64,000 bases of DNA from Streptomyces brevispora (GTDB lineage: Bacteria; Actinomycetota; Actinomycetes; Streptomycetales; Streptomycetaceae): contig NZ_VIWW01000001.1 of assembly GCF_007829885.1 (NCBI RefSeq), forward strand, positions 1 through 64,000. The letters run 5' to 3'. Positions 16,931-24,422 of the stretch are shown piece by piece (positions within the stretch are counted from its first letter, which is position 1; each line of letters starts with the position of its first letter). The notes under the pieces were generated by a model. The model worked only from the letters and a program-made list of their open reading frames with translations, made no database searches and was not told the DNA's origin. Both the position numbers and the translations under genes were made by a program.

Positions 16931-18107
16931 AGTCCTGACGCAGGGGCTCCTCACTGCTCAGCGCCTGGCAGAGATCGGCCCAGAGATCCTCGACATCCTC
17001 CAGGCCGACCGACATCCGCAGCAGCCGGTCGCCGACCCCCGACGCCTGCCGGTCTCCTTCGTCCACAATGCGGTGGCTGATGGAGGCGGGGTGCTGGATC
17101 AGGCTGTCCACGCTGCCGAGACTGACGGCGGGCGTGATAAGCCGTACCGCGGCGATCACCCGGTGCGGGTCCCCGAAGATCTCGAAGGAGACCATCGCGC
17201 CGCCCAGTTCCGGGTAGTGGACACGGGCGATCCGCGGGTCGGCGGCCAGCCTGCGGGAGAGCTCCGCGGCGGACGCGGACGCGGCCCGCACCCGTACCGG
17301 CAGCGTGGCGAGGCCGCGCAGCAGCAGGTAACCGGCCATCGGATGCAGCACTCCGCCGGTGGCGAAACGCACCTGGCGCAGCCGGGCGGCGAACTCCTCG
17401 TCACAGGCGACGACTCCGCCCATCACGTCACCGTGGCCTCCGAGGTACTTCGTCGCACTGTGCAGCACAATCCGCGCGCCGTGCTCGACGGGCCGCTGGA
17501 GCACCGGCGTCGCGAAGGTGTTGTCGACGAGCAGCGGAACGGAGCCGCAGGAGTGGGCGACCGACCGGATGTCCACCTCGGCGAGCGTCGGATTGGCGGG
17601 GGTCTCCACCATCACCAGACCGGTGTCGGGGCGGATCGCGTCGGCGATGCCCGCCGGATCGGTCCAGGTCACCTCGGTGCCCAGCAACCCGGCACCGAGC
17701 AGATGGTCGCTGCAGCCGTACAGCGGACGGACCGCCACCACATGGCGCAGCCCCATGCTCGCGCGGACCAGCAGAACGGCAGTGAGCGCCGCCATGCCGC
17801 TGGCGAACGCCACAGCGCTCGCGGTCCCTTCGAGCCGGGCCAGGGCCGTCTCGAATCGGGCGGTGGTCGGGTTGTCGAGCCGGGCGTAGACCGGCGGCCC
17901 GTCGAGCCGGGCACCGGTGGCGGCGAAGGAGTCGATCCGCTCCGCCTCTCCCCTGGAGTCGTACGAGGGGTAGGTGGTGGACAGGTCAATCGGCGGGGCG
18001 TGCAGGCCGAGAGCCGCGAGGTCGTCGCGTCCGGCGTGCACGGCTTCGGTGGCCAGCGCCCTGGACCGGGTTGTCGTCGAGGGCGCCATCGAGGCTTCGG
18101 TGTCCAT
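16866..18107 (-). CDS. Cys/Met-metabolism PLP enzyme (methionine gamma-lyase/cystathionine lyase type)
   Basis: The 413-residue protein is a Cys/Met metabolism PLP enzyme, a group that includes methionine gamma-lyase, cystathionine gamma-lyase and cystathionine gamma-synthase. The PLP Lys is K220 in HSATKYLGGHGD, with VDNTFATPVLQRP just before it and the substrate-phosphate contact YARLDNPTTA near residue 77. The exact reaction cannot be assigned; pairing with a divergent Lrp regulator favours amino-acid catabolism. The last 22 codons are antisense to the GNAT gene. An ATG at 18089 is an alternative start. Confidence 0.88.
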   Translation of the reverse strand: MDTEASMAPSTTTRSRALATEAVHAGRDDLAALGLHAPPIDLSTTYPSYDSRGEAERIDSFAATGARLDGPPVYARLDNPTTARFETALARLEGTASAVAFASGMAALTAVLLVRASMGLRHVVAVRPLYGCSDHLLGAGLLGTEVTWTDPAGIADAIRPDTGLVMVETPANPTLAEVDIRSVAHSCGSVPLLVDNTFATPVLQRPVEHGARIVLHSATKYLGGHGDVMGGVVACDEEFAARLRQVRFATGGVLHPMAGYLLLRGLATLPVRVRAASASAAELSRRLAADPRIARVHYPELGGAMVSFEIFGDPHRVIAAVRLITPAVSLGSVDSLIQHPASISHRIVDEGDRQASGVGDRLLRMSVGLEDVEDLWADLCQALSSEEPLRQDFSDSPARTAAETVPKSRPAGR

Positions 18108-18138
18108 GTCACTACTCTGAACAGCTGCCGGAAGATCT

Positions 18139-18150
18139 GGGCCAAGGCCC
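18139..18150. promoter_or_regulatory. Palindrome between divergent lyase and Lrp genes
   Basis: GGGCCAAGGCCC is a palindrome with five-base arms, near the middle of the 59-base gap between the two start codons. A -10-like TACGTT (18155-18160) lies six bases before the Lrp ATG. The palindrome is a candidate Lrp operator that would control both genes. Confidence 0.4.
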
Positions 18151-18166
18151 GTGCTACGTTCGGCGA

Positions 18167-18685
18167 ATGACCGATTCCATCGCCCTCGACACGGTGGATC
18201 TGCATATTCTGCGCCTGTTGCAGAACGATGCCCGGACCACCTACCGCGATCTCGCAGCAGAGGTCGGGGTCGCCCCGTCCACATGCCTGGACCGGGTCAC
18301 CCGGCTGCGCCGCACGGGCGTCATCCTCGGACACCAGTTGCGACTGGATCCGGCCAGACTGGGCCGCGGGCTGGAGGCGCTGCTCTCGGTGCAGGTCCGG
18401 CCGCACCGCAGAGAACTCATCGGCCCGTTCGTCGAGCGGATCAGGACGCTGCCCGAGTCCCGGGCGCTCTTCCATCTGACCGGTCCCGACGACTATCTGG
18501 TCCATGTGGCCGTTGCCGACACCGCCGATCTGCAGCGGCTGGTACTGGACGAGTTCACCTCGCGCCGCGAAGTCGCCCGGGTGGAAACCAGGCTGATCTT
18601 CCAGCAATGGGAGTGCGGACCGATGCTGCCGCCCTCCGCCATCGCGGCCGGGCCGGGCACAAGTCAGGCCTCCGAGCCCTTTTGA
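18167..18685 (+). CDS. Lrp/AsnC-family transcriptional regulator
   Basis: The 172-residue regulator has the Lrp helix-turn-helix (about 7-60: LDTVDLHILRLLQNDARTTY then LAAEVGVAPSTCLDRVTRL) and a C-terminal RAM/ACT-like effector domain (about 70-150). It is divergent from the Cys/Met lyase gene and very probably controls it in response to an amino acid. The ATG at 18167 gives the usual family length and follows a -10-like hexamer closely, so the message may be leaderless. The DUF885 gene starts 38 bases downstream and may share the transcript. Confidence 0.92.
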   Translation: MTDSIALDTVDLHILRLLQNDARTTYRDLAAEVGVAPSTCLDRVTRLRRTGVILGHQLRLDPARLGRGLEALLSVQVRPHRRELIGPFVERIRTLPESRALFHLTGPDDYLVHVAVADTADLQRLVLDEFTSRREVARVETRLIFQQWECGPMLPPSAIAAGPGTSQASEPF

Positions 18686-18723
18686 TGGTGACGGGGAGAC
18701 CCTCCCCGTACGAGGATGTCCAC

Positions 18724-20409
18724 ATGTCAGACACTCCGAGCAGCGCGCTGCCCCGCCAGATCGCCGACGCCTACGTCGACGCGTTCATTCAACTCGACCC
18801 GATTTCCGGCACCTATCTGGGTGTCGCGGAAAGCTCGCGCCGCCTCCCTGATTTCTCCCCCGCCGGCCAGGAGGAACTGGCCGGACTGGCCCGCACCACG
18901 CTGGCCCGGCTCGACCGTGCGGAACAACTGCCCGGTGCGGCCGATGACGCAGAGCGCCGTTGCGGCCGTCTCCTGCGTGAGCGGCTGACGGCCGAACTCG
19001 CCGTCCACGAGGCCGATGAGGCGCTGCGCACCGTTTCCAACATGCACTCCCCGGCGCACGCGATCCGTGAGGTGTTCACCGTGACGCCCACCGAGACGGA
19101 CGAGGACTGGGCGGCGGTCGTCGAACGCCTCCGAGCGGTTCCGGCCGCGCTCGCCGGGTACCGCGAGTCGCTCGCGCTCGGCCTGGAGCGGAAGCTCTAC
19201 GGCGGTCCGCGCGCCACGGCCACCTTCATCGGCCAGCTCGACGAGTGGATCGGCGACGGTACGACGGGGTTCTTCCAGAACTTCGCCGCCGCGGGCCCGG
19301 CCGCTCTGCGCACCGGACTTGACGACGGTGCCCGGCAGGCCACGCAGGCGCTCGAGGAACTGCGCCAGTGGATGCGCGAGGTGTACGCCCCCGCCATCGA
19401 AGGTGAGCCCGATGTGGTGGGCCGTGAGCGGTACGCCCGCTGGTCGCGCTACTTCAACGGCACCGACCTCGATCTCGACGAGGCGTACGCGTACGGCTGG
19501 TCCGAGTATCACCGGCTGCTCGCGGAGATGCGGAGCGAGGCCGAGAAGGTACTGCCCGGGGCGGGCCCCTGGGAGGCGCTGGCCCACCTCGATGTGCACG
19601 GCAAGCACATCGAGGGCGTCGACGAGGTCCAGGCGTGGCTGCAGAGCCTGATGGACGAGGCGATCGAGGCCCTGGACGGTACGCACTTCGAACTCGCCGA
19701 GCGGGTCCGCAAGGTGGAGTCCCGGATCGCCCCGCCCGGCGGCGCCGCGGCGCCGTACTACACGGGCCCGTCCGAGGACTTCTCCCGCCCCGGCCGCACC
19801 TGGCTGCCGACCATGGGCGAGACCCGGTTCCCGGTGTACGACCTGGTCTCCACCTGGTACCACGAGGGCGTTCCCGGTCATCACCTCCAGCTCGCCCAGT
19901 GGGTGCATGTCGCGGAGAGCCTCTCGCGCTACCAGGCGTCCGTCGGCATCGTCAGCGCCAACGCCGAGGGCTGGGCGCTGTACGCGGAGCGGCTGATGGA
20001 CGAGCTGGGCTTCCTGCCCGACGCCGAGCGCCGCCTGGGCTACCTGGACGCGCAGATGATGCGCGCCTGCCGGGTGATCGTGGACATCGGTATGCACGCG
20101 GAGCTGGAGATCCCGGCCGACTCCCTGTTCCACCCCGGTGAACGGTGGACGCCCGAGCTGGCCCAGGAGTTCTTCGGCAACCACAGCGGCCGGCCCGCCG
20201 ACTTCGTGGAGAGCGAGCTGACCCGCTACCTCTCGATGCCGGGGCAGGCCATCGGCTACAAGCTGGGTGAACGCGCCTGGCTGCTCGGCCGGGAGAACGC
20301 CCGCGCGGCGCACGGGGACTCCTTCGACCTCAAGGCCTGGCACATGGCCGCCCTGTCGCAGGGGCCGCTGGGTCTGGACGACCTGGTCGACGAGTTGTCG
20401 AAGCTCTGA
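18724..20409 (+). CDS. DUF885-family metallopeptidase-like protein
   Basis: The 561-residue soluble protein belongs to the DUF885 family, which has a zinc-metallopeptidase-like fold. The signature STWYHEGVPGHHLQLAQW is near residues 377-394, where the HE..HH residues would bind metal. Further blocks NAEGWALYAERLMDELG and QAIGYKLGERAWL follow as in other members. There is no signal peptide. Actinobacterial members are often called carboxypeptidase-like, but the substrate is unproven. The ATG at 18724 is preferred to upstream codons because family members begin just before the IADAYVDAFIQLDPI segment. Confidence 0.9.
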   Translation: MSDTPSSALPRQIADAYVDAFIQLDPISGTYLGVAESSRRLPDFSPAGQEELAGLARTTLARLDRAEQLPGAADDAERRCGRLLRERLTAELAVHEADEALRTVSNMHSPAHAIREVFTVTPTETDEDWAAVVERLRAVPAALAGYRESLALGLERKLYGGPRATATFIGQLDEWIGDGTTGFFQNFAAAGPAALRTGLDDGARQATQALEELRQWMREVYAPAIEGEPDVVGRERYARWSRYFNGTDLDLDEAYAYGWSEYHRLLAEMRSEAEKVLPGAGPWEALAHLDVHGKHIEGVDEVQAWLQSLMDEAIEALDGTHFELAERVRKVESRIAPPGGAAAPYYTGPSEDFSRPGRTWLPTMGETRFPVYDLVSTWYHEGVPGHHLQLAQWVHVAESLSRYQASVGIVSANAEGWALYAERLMDELGFLPDAERRLGYLDAQMMRACRVIVDIGMHAELEIPADSLFHPGERWTPELAQEFFGNHSGRPADFVESELTRYLSMPGQAIGYKLGERAWLLGRENARAAHGDSFDLKAWHMAALSQGPLGLDDLVDELSKL

Positions 20410-20415
20410 CCGGGC

Positions 20416-20452
20416 CGGCGGGCCGGGACTCGACCCCGGGCCCGGCCCGCCG
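20416..20452 (+). terminator. Terminator after the DUF885 gene
   Basis: CGGCGGGCCGGG (20416-20427) and CCCGGCCCGCCG (20441-20452) form a perfect 12-bp stem with a 13-base loop, seven bases after the stop codon. Confidence 0.75.
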
Positions 20453-20455
20453 CCG

Positions 20456-20620
20456 TCAGCAACCGCAGTCCCCAGAGCCGGCCGGCGCGGTGAGCGGGTC
20501 GGCGCGGCGCCGCTCCGGCCCCTGCCGGCTCTCGAACCGGAAGCCCTCGCGCACCCAGTACTCGAAGCCGCCGAGCATCTCCTTGACCCGGTAGCCGAGT
20601 CCGGCGAGGGCGAACGGTGC
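20456..20620 (-). pseudogene. C-terminal fragment of a rhodanese-like protein
   Basis: The last 54 codons of a minus-strand frame read as a rhodanese tail: LAGLGYRVKEMLGGFEYWVR, then a charged linker and the terminal DCGC. Upstream, where the catalytic CxxxxR loop should be, the frame becomes meaningless. The fragment abuts the terminator of DUF885 and marks the right edge of the NRPS insertion. Confidence 0.6.
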
Positions 20621-21040
20621 TGGCCGCCGCCGCCCGGCGCCGCGGCGAGCGCACCGACGGCCTGGAGCTGCTCGCCGCGGCCGACGGGCTCCTTGCCCCC
20701 GGGACGCCGCCGCAGGGGGCCGGCACGGGGCATGACCGGCGCCACGGCGGGAGACGGTCCGTGTGTGGCCGGGCCGCCGCGAGCCGGTTCCTCCTGTCGC
20801 CGCGTCGAGCAGGTAGGCCAGGAAGGCACGCGGAATGCGTGCTCTGAGATGGCTCCCGTGACGGTCACCGGGCACGCCGACGCTGCGAGCGGCGGCCGGA
20901 AGGTAGGCCCGTGCTCACTTCTGCGTTGCCGTTGCGATGAAACCGCCGGCCCTGGCTCTGATGCGGTGAGTTGTCGTACCACTCGACCGTGGTGAGGGCC
21001 ATGTCGGTGCTGTCGGCTCCTCGGACGGGGCGCCCGGGGC
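20621..21040. other. 420-base stretch without a supported gene
   Basis: Short frames exist on both strands, but none has a convincing family match, start signal or consistent codon use. It lies between the rhodanese fragment and the end of the sbnA-like gene and is probably decayed sequence at an insertion boundary. Confidence 0.5.
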
Positions 21041-22114
21041 TTACGAACCCGGAGCCGATGCGGATTGCCGTTGCGGCTGCCGGTCCGCAAGGTCCGGCAG
21101 CCTGCCGCACGGTGTCGCCGGCGAGGGGGCGGTTGCCCAGGAGTCGGCGGCCTCCTTGACGGAGTCGAGCACGTCCTCGCCGTAGAGATCCTGCAGCCAG
21201 TTGGTCTGGTAGATCGTGTCGAGGTAGCGCTCGCCGGGGTCCGGGCCGATGGCCACTGCGGTGAGTTCGCGCGCGTCATGCCGGGCCAACCAGTCCGTTG
21301 CGCCGCTGATCACCGTGCCGGTGGAGCCGCCGAACAGGAATCCGCGCCTGGCCAGACGATGGCAGGCACGTATGGTGTCCGCCTCCTCGACACGAATCAC
21401 CTCGTCGACATAGGACTCGTCGAGCAGTGGCGGGCGCATGCTCATGCCCAGACCAGGAATCATCCGGCGGCCCGGCGAACCACCGAAGGACACCGAGCCG
21501 ACGCTGTCCACCGCGATGATCCGCACTGGCCGGTGCCATCCCCGGAAGTAGCGCGCACAGCCCATCAGGGTCCCGGTGGTGCCGGCTCCGACGAACAGCA
21601 CGTCCAGCCGCGGGAACTGACGGGCGATCTCCGGCGCGGTCGTGCGGTAGTGGGCCTTCCAGTTGTTCGGATTGGTGTACTGGCTGAGCCCCACATACCG
21701 CTCGTCGGAGGCGCACAGCGCGCGGACGTACTCGAGCCGCGCGCCGAGAAAGCCGCCGTCGGCCCCCTGTTCGGCGATCACGTGCACCTGGCTGCCCAAT
21801 GCCTCCATCATCATTCTGTTCGATAGATTGCCGCGGGAGTCCGTCACACACAGGAACCGGTAGCCCTTACTCGCCGCGATCACGCTCAGCGCCACGCCGA
21901 GGTTTCCGGACGAGGACTCGACCAGGATCGATTCCGGGGTCAGAATTCCATCCCGCTCAGCGGCCTCCACCATCTCGGTCGCGGCCTTCAGCTTGATCGA
22001 GCCGGCGAAGTTGAAGCCCTCGCACTTCAGGAAGAGCGAGTGCCCGAGGAACGACCGGAGATCGACATAGAGATCCTCTACGTTGAAGGCGTAGGGAGCG
22101 GAAATGACAGGCAC
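21041..22114 (-). CDS. sbnA: SbnA-type N-(2-amino-2-carboxyethyl)-L-glutamate synthase
   Basis: The 357-residue fold-type II PLP enzyme resembles cysteine synthase but belongs to the SbnA group. SbnA joins O-phospho-L-serine and L-glutamate to form ACEGA, the precursor of L-2,3-diaminopropionate. The PLP Lys is K41 in FAGSIKLKAA; the asparagine loop is ESSSGNLGVAL and the phosphate-binding loop GAGTTGTLMG. The GTG start has GAGGAGA six bases upstream. The family is usually about 325 residues; the last 30 here, rich in Ser, Pro and Arg, look like run-on sequence past a lost stop. It is the last gene of the operon, 213 bases after sbnB. Confidence 0.88.
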   Translation of the reverse strand: MPVISAPYAFNVEDLYVDLRSFLGHSLFLKCEGFNFAGSIKLKAATEMVEAAERDGILTPESILVESSSGNLGVALSVIAASKGYRFLCVTDSRGNLSNRMMMEALGSQVHVIAEQGADGGFLGARLEYVRALCASDERYVGLSQYTNPNNWKAHYRTTAPEIARQFPRLDVLFVGAGTTGTLMGCARYFRGWHRPVRIIAVDSVGSVSFGGSPGRRMIPGLGMSMRPPLLDESYVDEVIRVEEADTIRACHRLARRGFLFGGSTGTVISGATDWLARHDARELTAVAIGPDPGERYLDTIYQTNWLQDLYGEDVLDSVKEAADSWATAPSPATPCGRLPDLADRQPQRQSASAPGS

Positions 22115-22327
22115 GATGTTCTCCTCTGTCTGGAGCAGAGCACTTCCGGAACTTCCATCCGGCCGTGTGCGGGCTCCTCGCTTGTGCGGGCGAGACCCCG
22201 TGTCCCACCAGTCGGGTCGGGGCCCTGCGTCAGTGGCCGCTGTCTCGTGCGTCAGGACATGCAGCGACGTGACCGGTGGTCTCTCGTGGGATCAGTCCTG
22301 AAGGAGCCTTCTCGGCTCTCGGCGGGC

Positions 22328-23398
22328 TCATCCGTACCGGCTCAGTTCGTGGAAGAAGTCGTCGACGACGTGCAACTCTCCGCAGCGGGCCACTTCGGTG
22401 TACACGTACTTGCCCACCGCGAGGTCGAGCACCCCGAGGCCGAAGGGCGAGAACACCACCGGCCGGTCCGTCGGCACCGTCACCCGCCCGGCCATCACGT
22501 CGTCCAACGTGCCGTGCAGGAAGTCCCGGTTGCCCGTGAGCTGCTCGGCCAGATGCGGCGACGTGTCGGCCTTGAGGCAGTGCTCGACGTCATCGACGAT
22601 GTTGCTCGAGGCGAGCAGGATCTCCGGCGCGAGGTCGCGCAGCGACACATGCAGCACCAGCGGATTGTGTGCGAACCATGACAGGTCACTGACGTGCGGT
22701 TGACCGGCGACCGTGGCGAAGACGACCAGGTCGCTGTTTCGGATCAACTGCTCGGCGTTGTCGTGCACGGTGATTCGTCCAGTGGTGTCCGATTGCTCCA
22801 GGTAGCACCGGAAGCCTGCCGCGCTGTCGGCGGACAGGTCGTGCACGCCGATCTCGTCGAACGACCAGCCGGTGCCGACCAGGAAGGTGTGGATGTAGCG
22901 GGCGATCAAGCCCACCCCGAAGAACCCGACGCGCGTCGGTCGCGGCCGGTCGCGGCTGAGCCAGTCGGCCGCCGACGCCGCCGACGCGGCCGTCCGGGTG
23001 GCGCTGATGATGGAACTCTCCAGACAGGCGAACGGGTAGCCGGTGTCATGGTCGTTGAGGATGAGCACGGCCGATGCCCTTGGGATGCCGGCCGTCACGT
23101 TCTTCGGGAAGCTGGAGATCCACTTCAGGCCGTCCACCCGTGTCTCCCCGCCGATCGAGGCGGGCAGCGCGATGATCCGGGAGGACGGGCGGTCGGGGAA
23201 ACGCAGGAAGTACGACGGCGGGTTCACCGAATCACCGGCGCCGTGCGCCCGGTAGGTGGCCTCGACCAACTCCGTGATCCGCTTCTCGCATCCGTGCAGC
23301 GTGCGCCGGACCTGGGCACCGGAGATCACCGCGAACGGTGGCACGGTGACCGGTGCGACTCTTGCGGACTCTCTCGCGGTGGAATCGACGACGGTCAT
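22328..23398 (-). CDS. sbnB: SbnB-type ACEGA dehydrogenase (L-2,3-diaminopropionate formation)
   Basis: The 356-residue protein belongs to the ornithine cyclodeaminase/mu-crystallin family, SbnB branch. SbnB oxidatively hydrolyses ACEGA with NAD to give L-2,3-diaminopropionate and 2-oxoglutarate. The dinucleotide-binding loop VGFFGVGLIARYI is near residue 160, and substrate contacts lie in LKWISSFPKN and STRTAA-like segments. Its ATG overlaps the stop of the dioxygenase gene (ATGA at 23395-23398), so the two are translationally coupled. Together with the downstream SbnA-like enzyme it supplies the presumed building block of the NRPS encoded upstream in the operon. Confidence 0.9.
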   Translation of the reverse strand: MTVVDSTARESARVAPVTVPPFAVISGAQVRRTLHGCEKRITELVEATYRAHGAGDSVNPPSYFLRFPDRPSSRIIALPASIGGETRVDGLKWISSFPKNVTAGIPRASAVLILNDHDTGYPFACLESSIISATRTAASAASAADWLSRDRPRPTRVGFFGVGLIARYIHTFLVGTGWSFDEIGVHDLSADSAAGFRCYLEQSDTTGRITVHDNAEQLIRNSDLVVFATVAGQPHVSDLSWFAHNPLVLHVSLRDLAPEILLASSNIVDDVEHCLKADTSPHLAEQLTGNRDFLHGTLDDVMAGRVTVPTDRPVVFSPFGLGVLDLAVGKYVYTEVARCGELHVVDDFFHELSRYG

Positions 23399-24399
23399 GG
23401 CGCGGTCACCTCTACGGTCGGCGAGCAGTCGGCCAGACGCACCGGTTCGGCCAGGGCGACGAGCACCTCGCGCGGTCCCTCGAAGGGCTCCCTGCTGTGC
23501 GCGGTACGGACGTTGTCGACGAGCATCAGGTCGCTGGCCTGCCACGGTTCGCGTACGGTGTTCGCCTCGTAGACGCTGTTGAGCAGTTGCACGACGTCCT
23601 CGCCGATCGGGTCGCCGTTGCCGAAGCGGGTGTTGAACGGCAGCCCGTCGGCGCCGTAGACGTCCACCAGGTACTCGTGCACCTCGGGGGCCATCGTCCA
23701 CTCGTTGAGGAACGCGATCTGGTTGAACCAACAGCGGCGGCCGGTGACCGGGTGGCGCACCACGGCGCTGCGGCGCTGTCTGGTGCGCAGTCCACCGTCG
23801 GGCTGCCACTCGAACGTGATCGCGTTGGCGCGGCAGTAGCGCTCGACCGCGCCCCGGTCCTCGGTGCCGAAGGCCTCGGCGACGGACGCGCCGATCTCGT
23901 CGTTGTAGCTGCGGGTGAGCAGCCAGCCCTCGCGCTCGAACCGCTCGGTCAACTCGGTGGGCAGCGCGTCGAGCACGGTCGGTGAGTCGGCCACCGCGGT
24001 CGCCCCGCCGTCGGTGGGCGCGCTGAGACAGGCGAACATCATCAGGCCGGGGAACTCAAGCGTGTAGCTCAGTTCGTGGTGCATGCACATCGGCTGGTTC
24101 GGCGGCCACTTCGATGAGGAGTACACCCCGTCCGAGTAGGCCTGCCGGGGCGCGAAGGCCTCCTGCTCGGTCATCAGACCGGTGGCCAGCTTTGAGAAGA
24201 CGGCTCCGGTCTCGGCCGCGTCACGCAGCCCGAGGCCGCGGACCAGGACCGAGCCATGCTCGGCGACGACCGCGCGCAGCGCGTCCCGGTGCTCGGCCGC
24301 CCAGGTCGGCGCGGAGCCGGTGGCCTCGGCCCGCAGCCGTGGGGGTCTGCCGGATTCCAGTTCCACGTCGAGCAGCGACGCCGTGGATGTGAACGACAT
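23395..24399 (-). CDS. TauD/TfdA-family Fe(II)/2-oxoglutarate dioxygenase (SyrP-like)
   Basis: The 334-residue protein belongs to the TauD family of non-haem iron oxygenases. The metal ligands are H107 and E109 in MCMHHELSY and the distal H301 in VRTAHSREPFEGPRE; R310 would bind 2-oxoglutarate. Glu in place of Asp in the facial triad and overall layout recall SyrP-like enzymes that hydroxylate amino acids on carrier domains. Here it would modify the diaminopropionyl unit or its glutamate precursor; this is inference. An AAAGGAG sequence precedes the ATG. It lies 23 bases after the NRPS gene. A degraded partial copy sits at 30396-30497. Confidence 0.88.
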   Translation of the reverse strand: MSFTSTASLLDVELESGRPPRLRAEATGSAPTWAAEHRDALRAVVAEHGSVLVRGLGLRDAAETGAVFSKLATGLMTEQEAFAPRQAYSDGVYSSSKWPPNQPMCMHHELSYTLEFPGLMMFACLSAPTDGGATAVADSPTVLDALPTELTERFEREGWLLTRSYNDEIGASVAEAFGTEDRGAVERYCRANAITFEWQPDGGLRTRQRRSAVVRHPVTGRRCWFNQIAFLNEWTMAPEVHEYLVDVYGADGLPFNTRFGNGDPIGEDVVQLLNSVYEANTVREPWQASDLMLVDNVRTAHSREPFEGPREVLVALAEPVRLADCSPTVEVTAP

Positions 24400-24422
24400 C
24401 TCGATCTCCTTTCAGTTGACAC

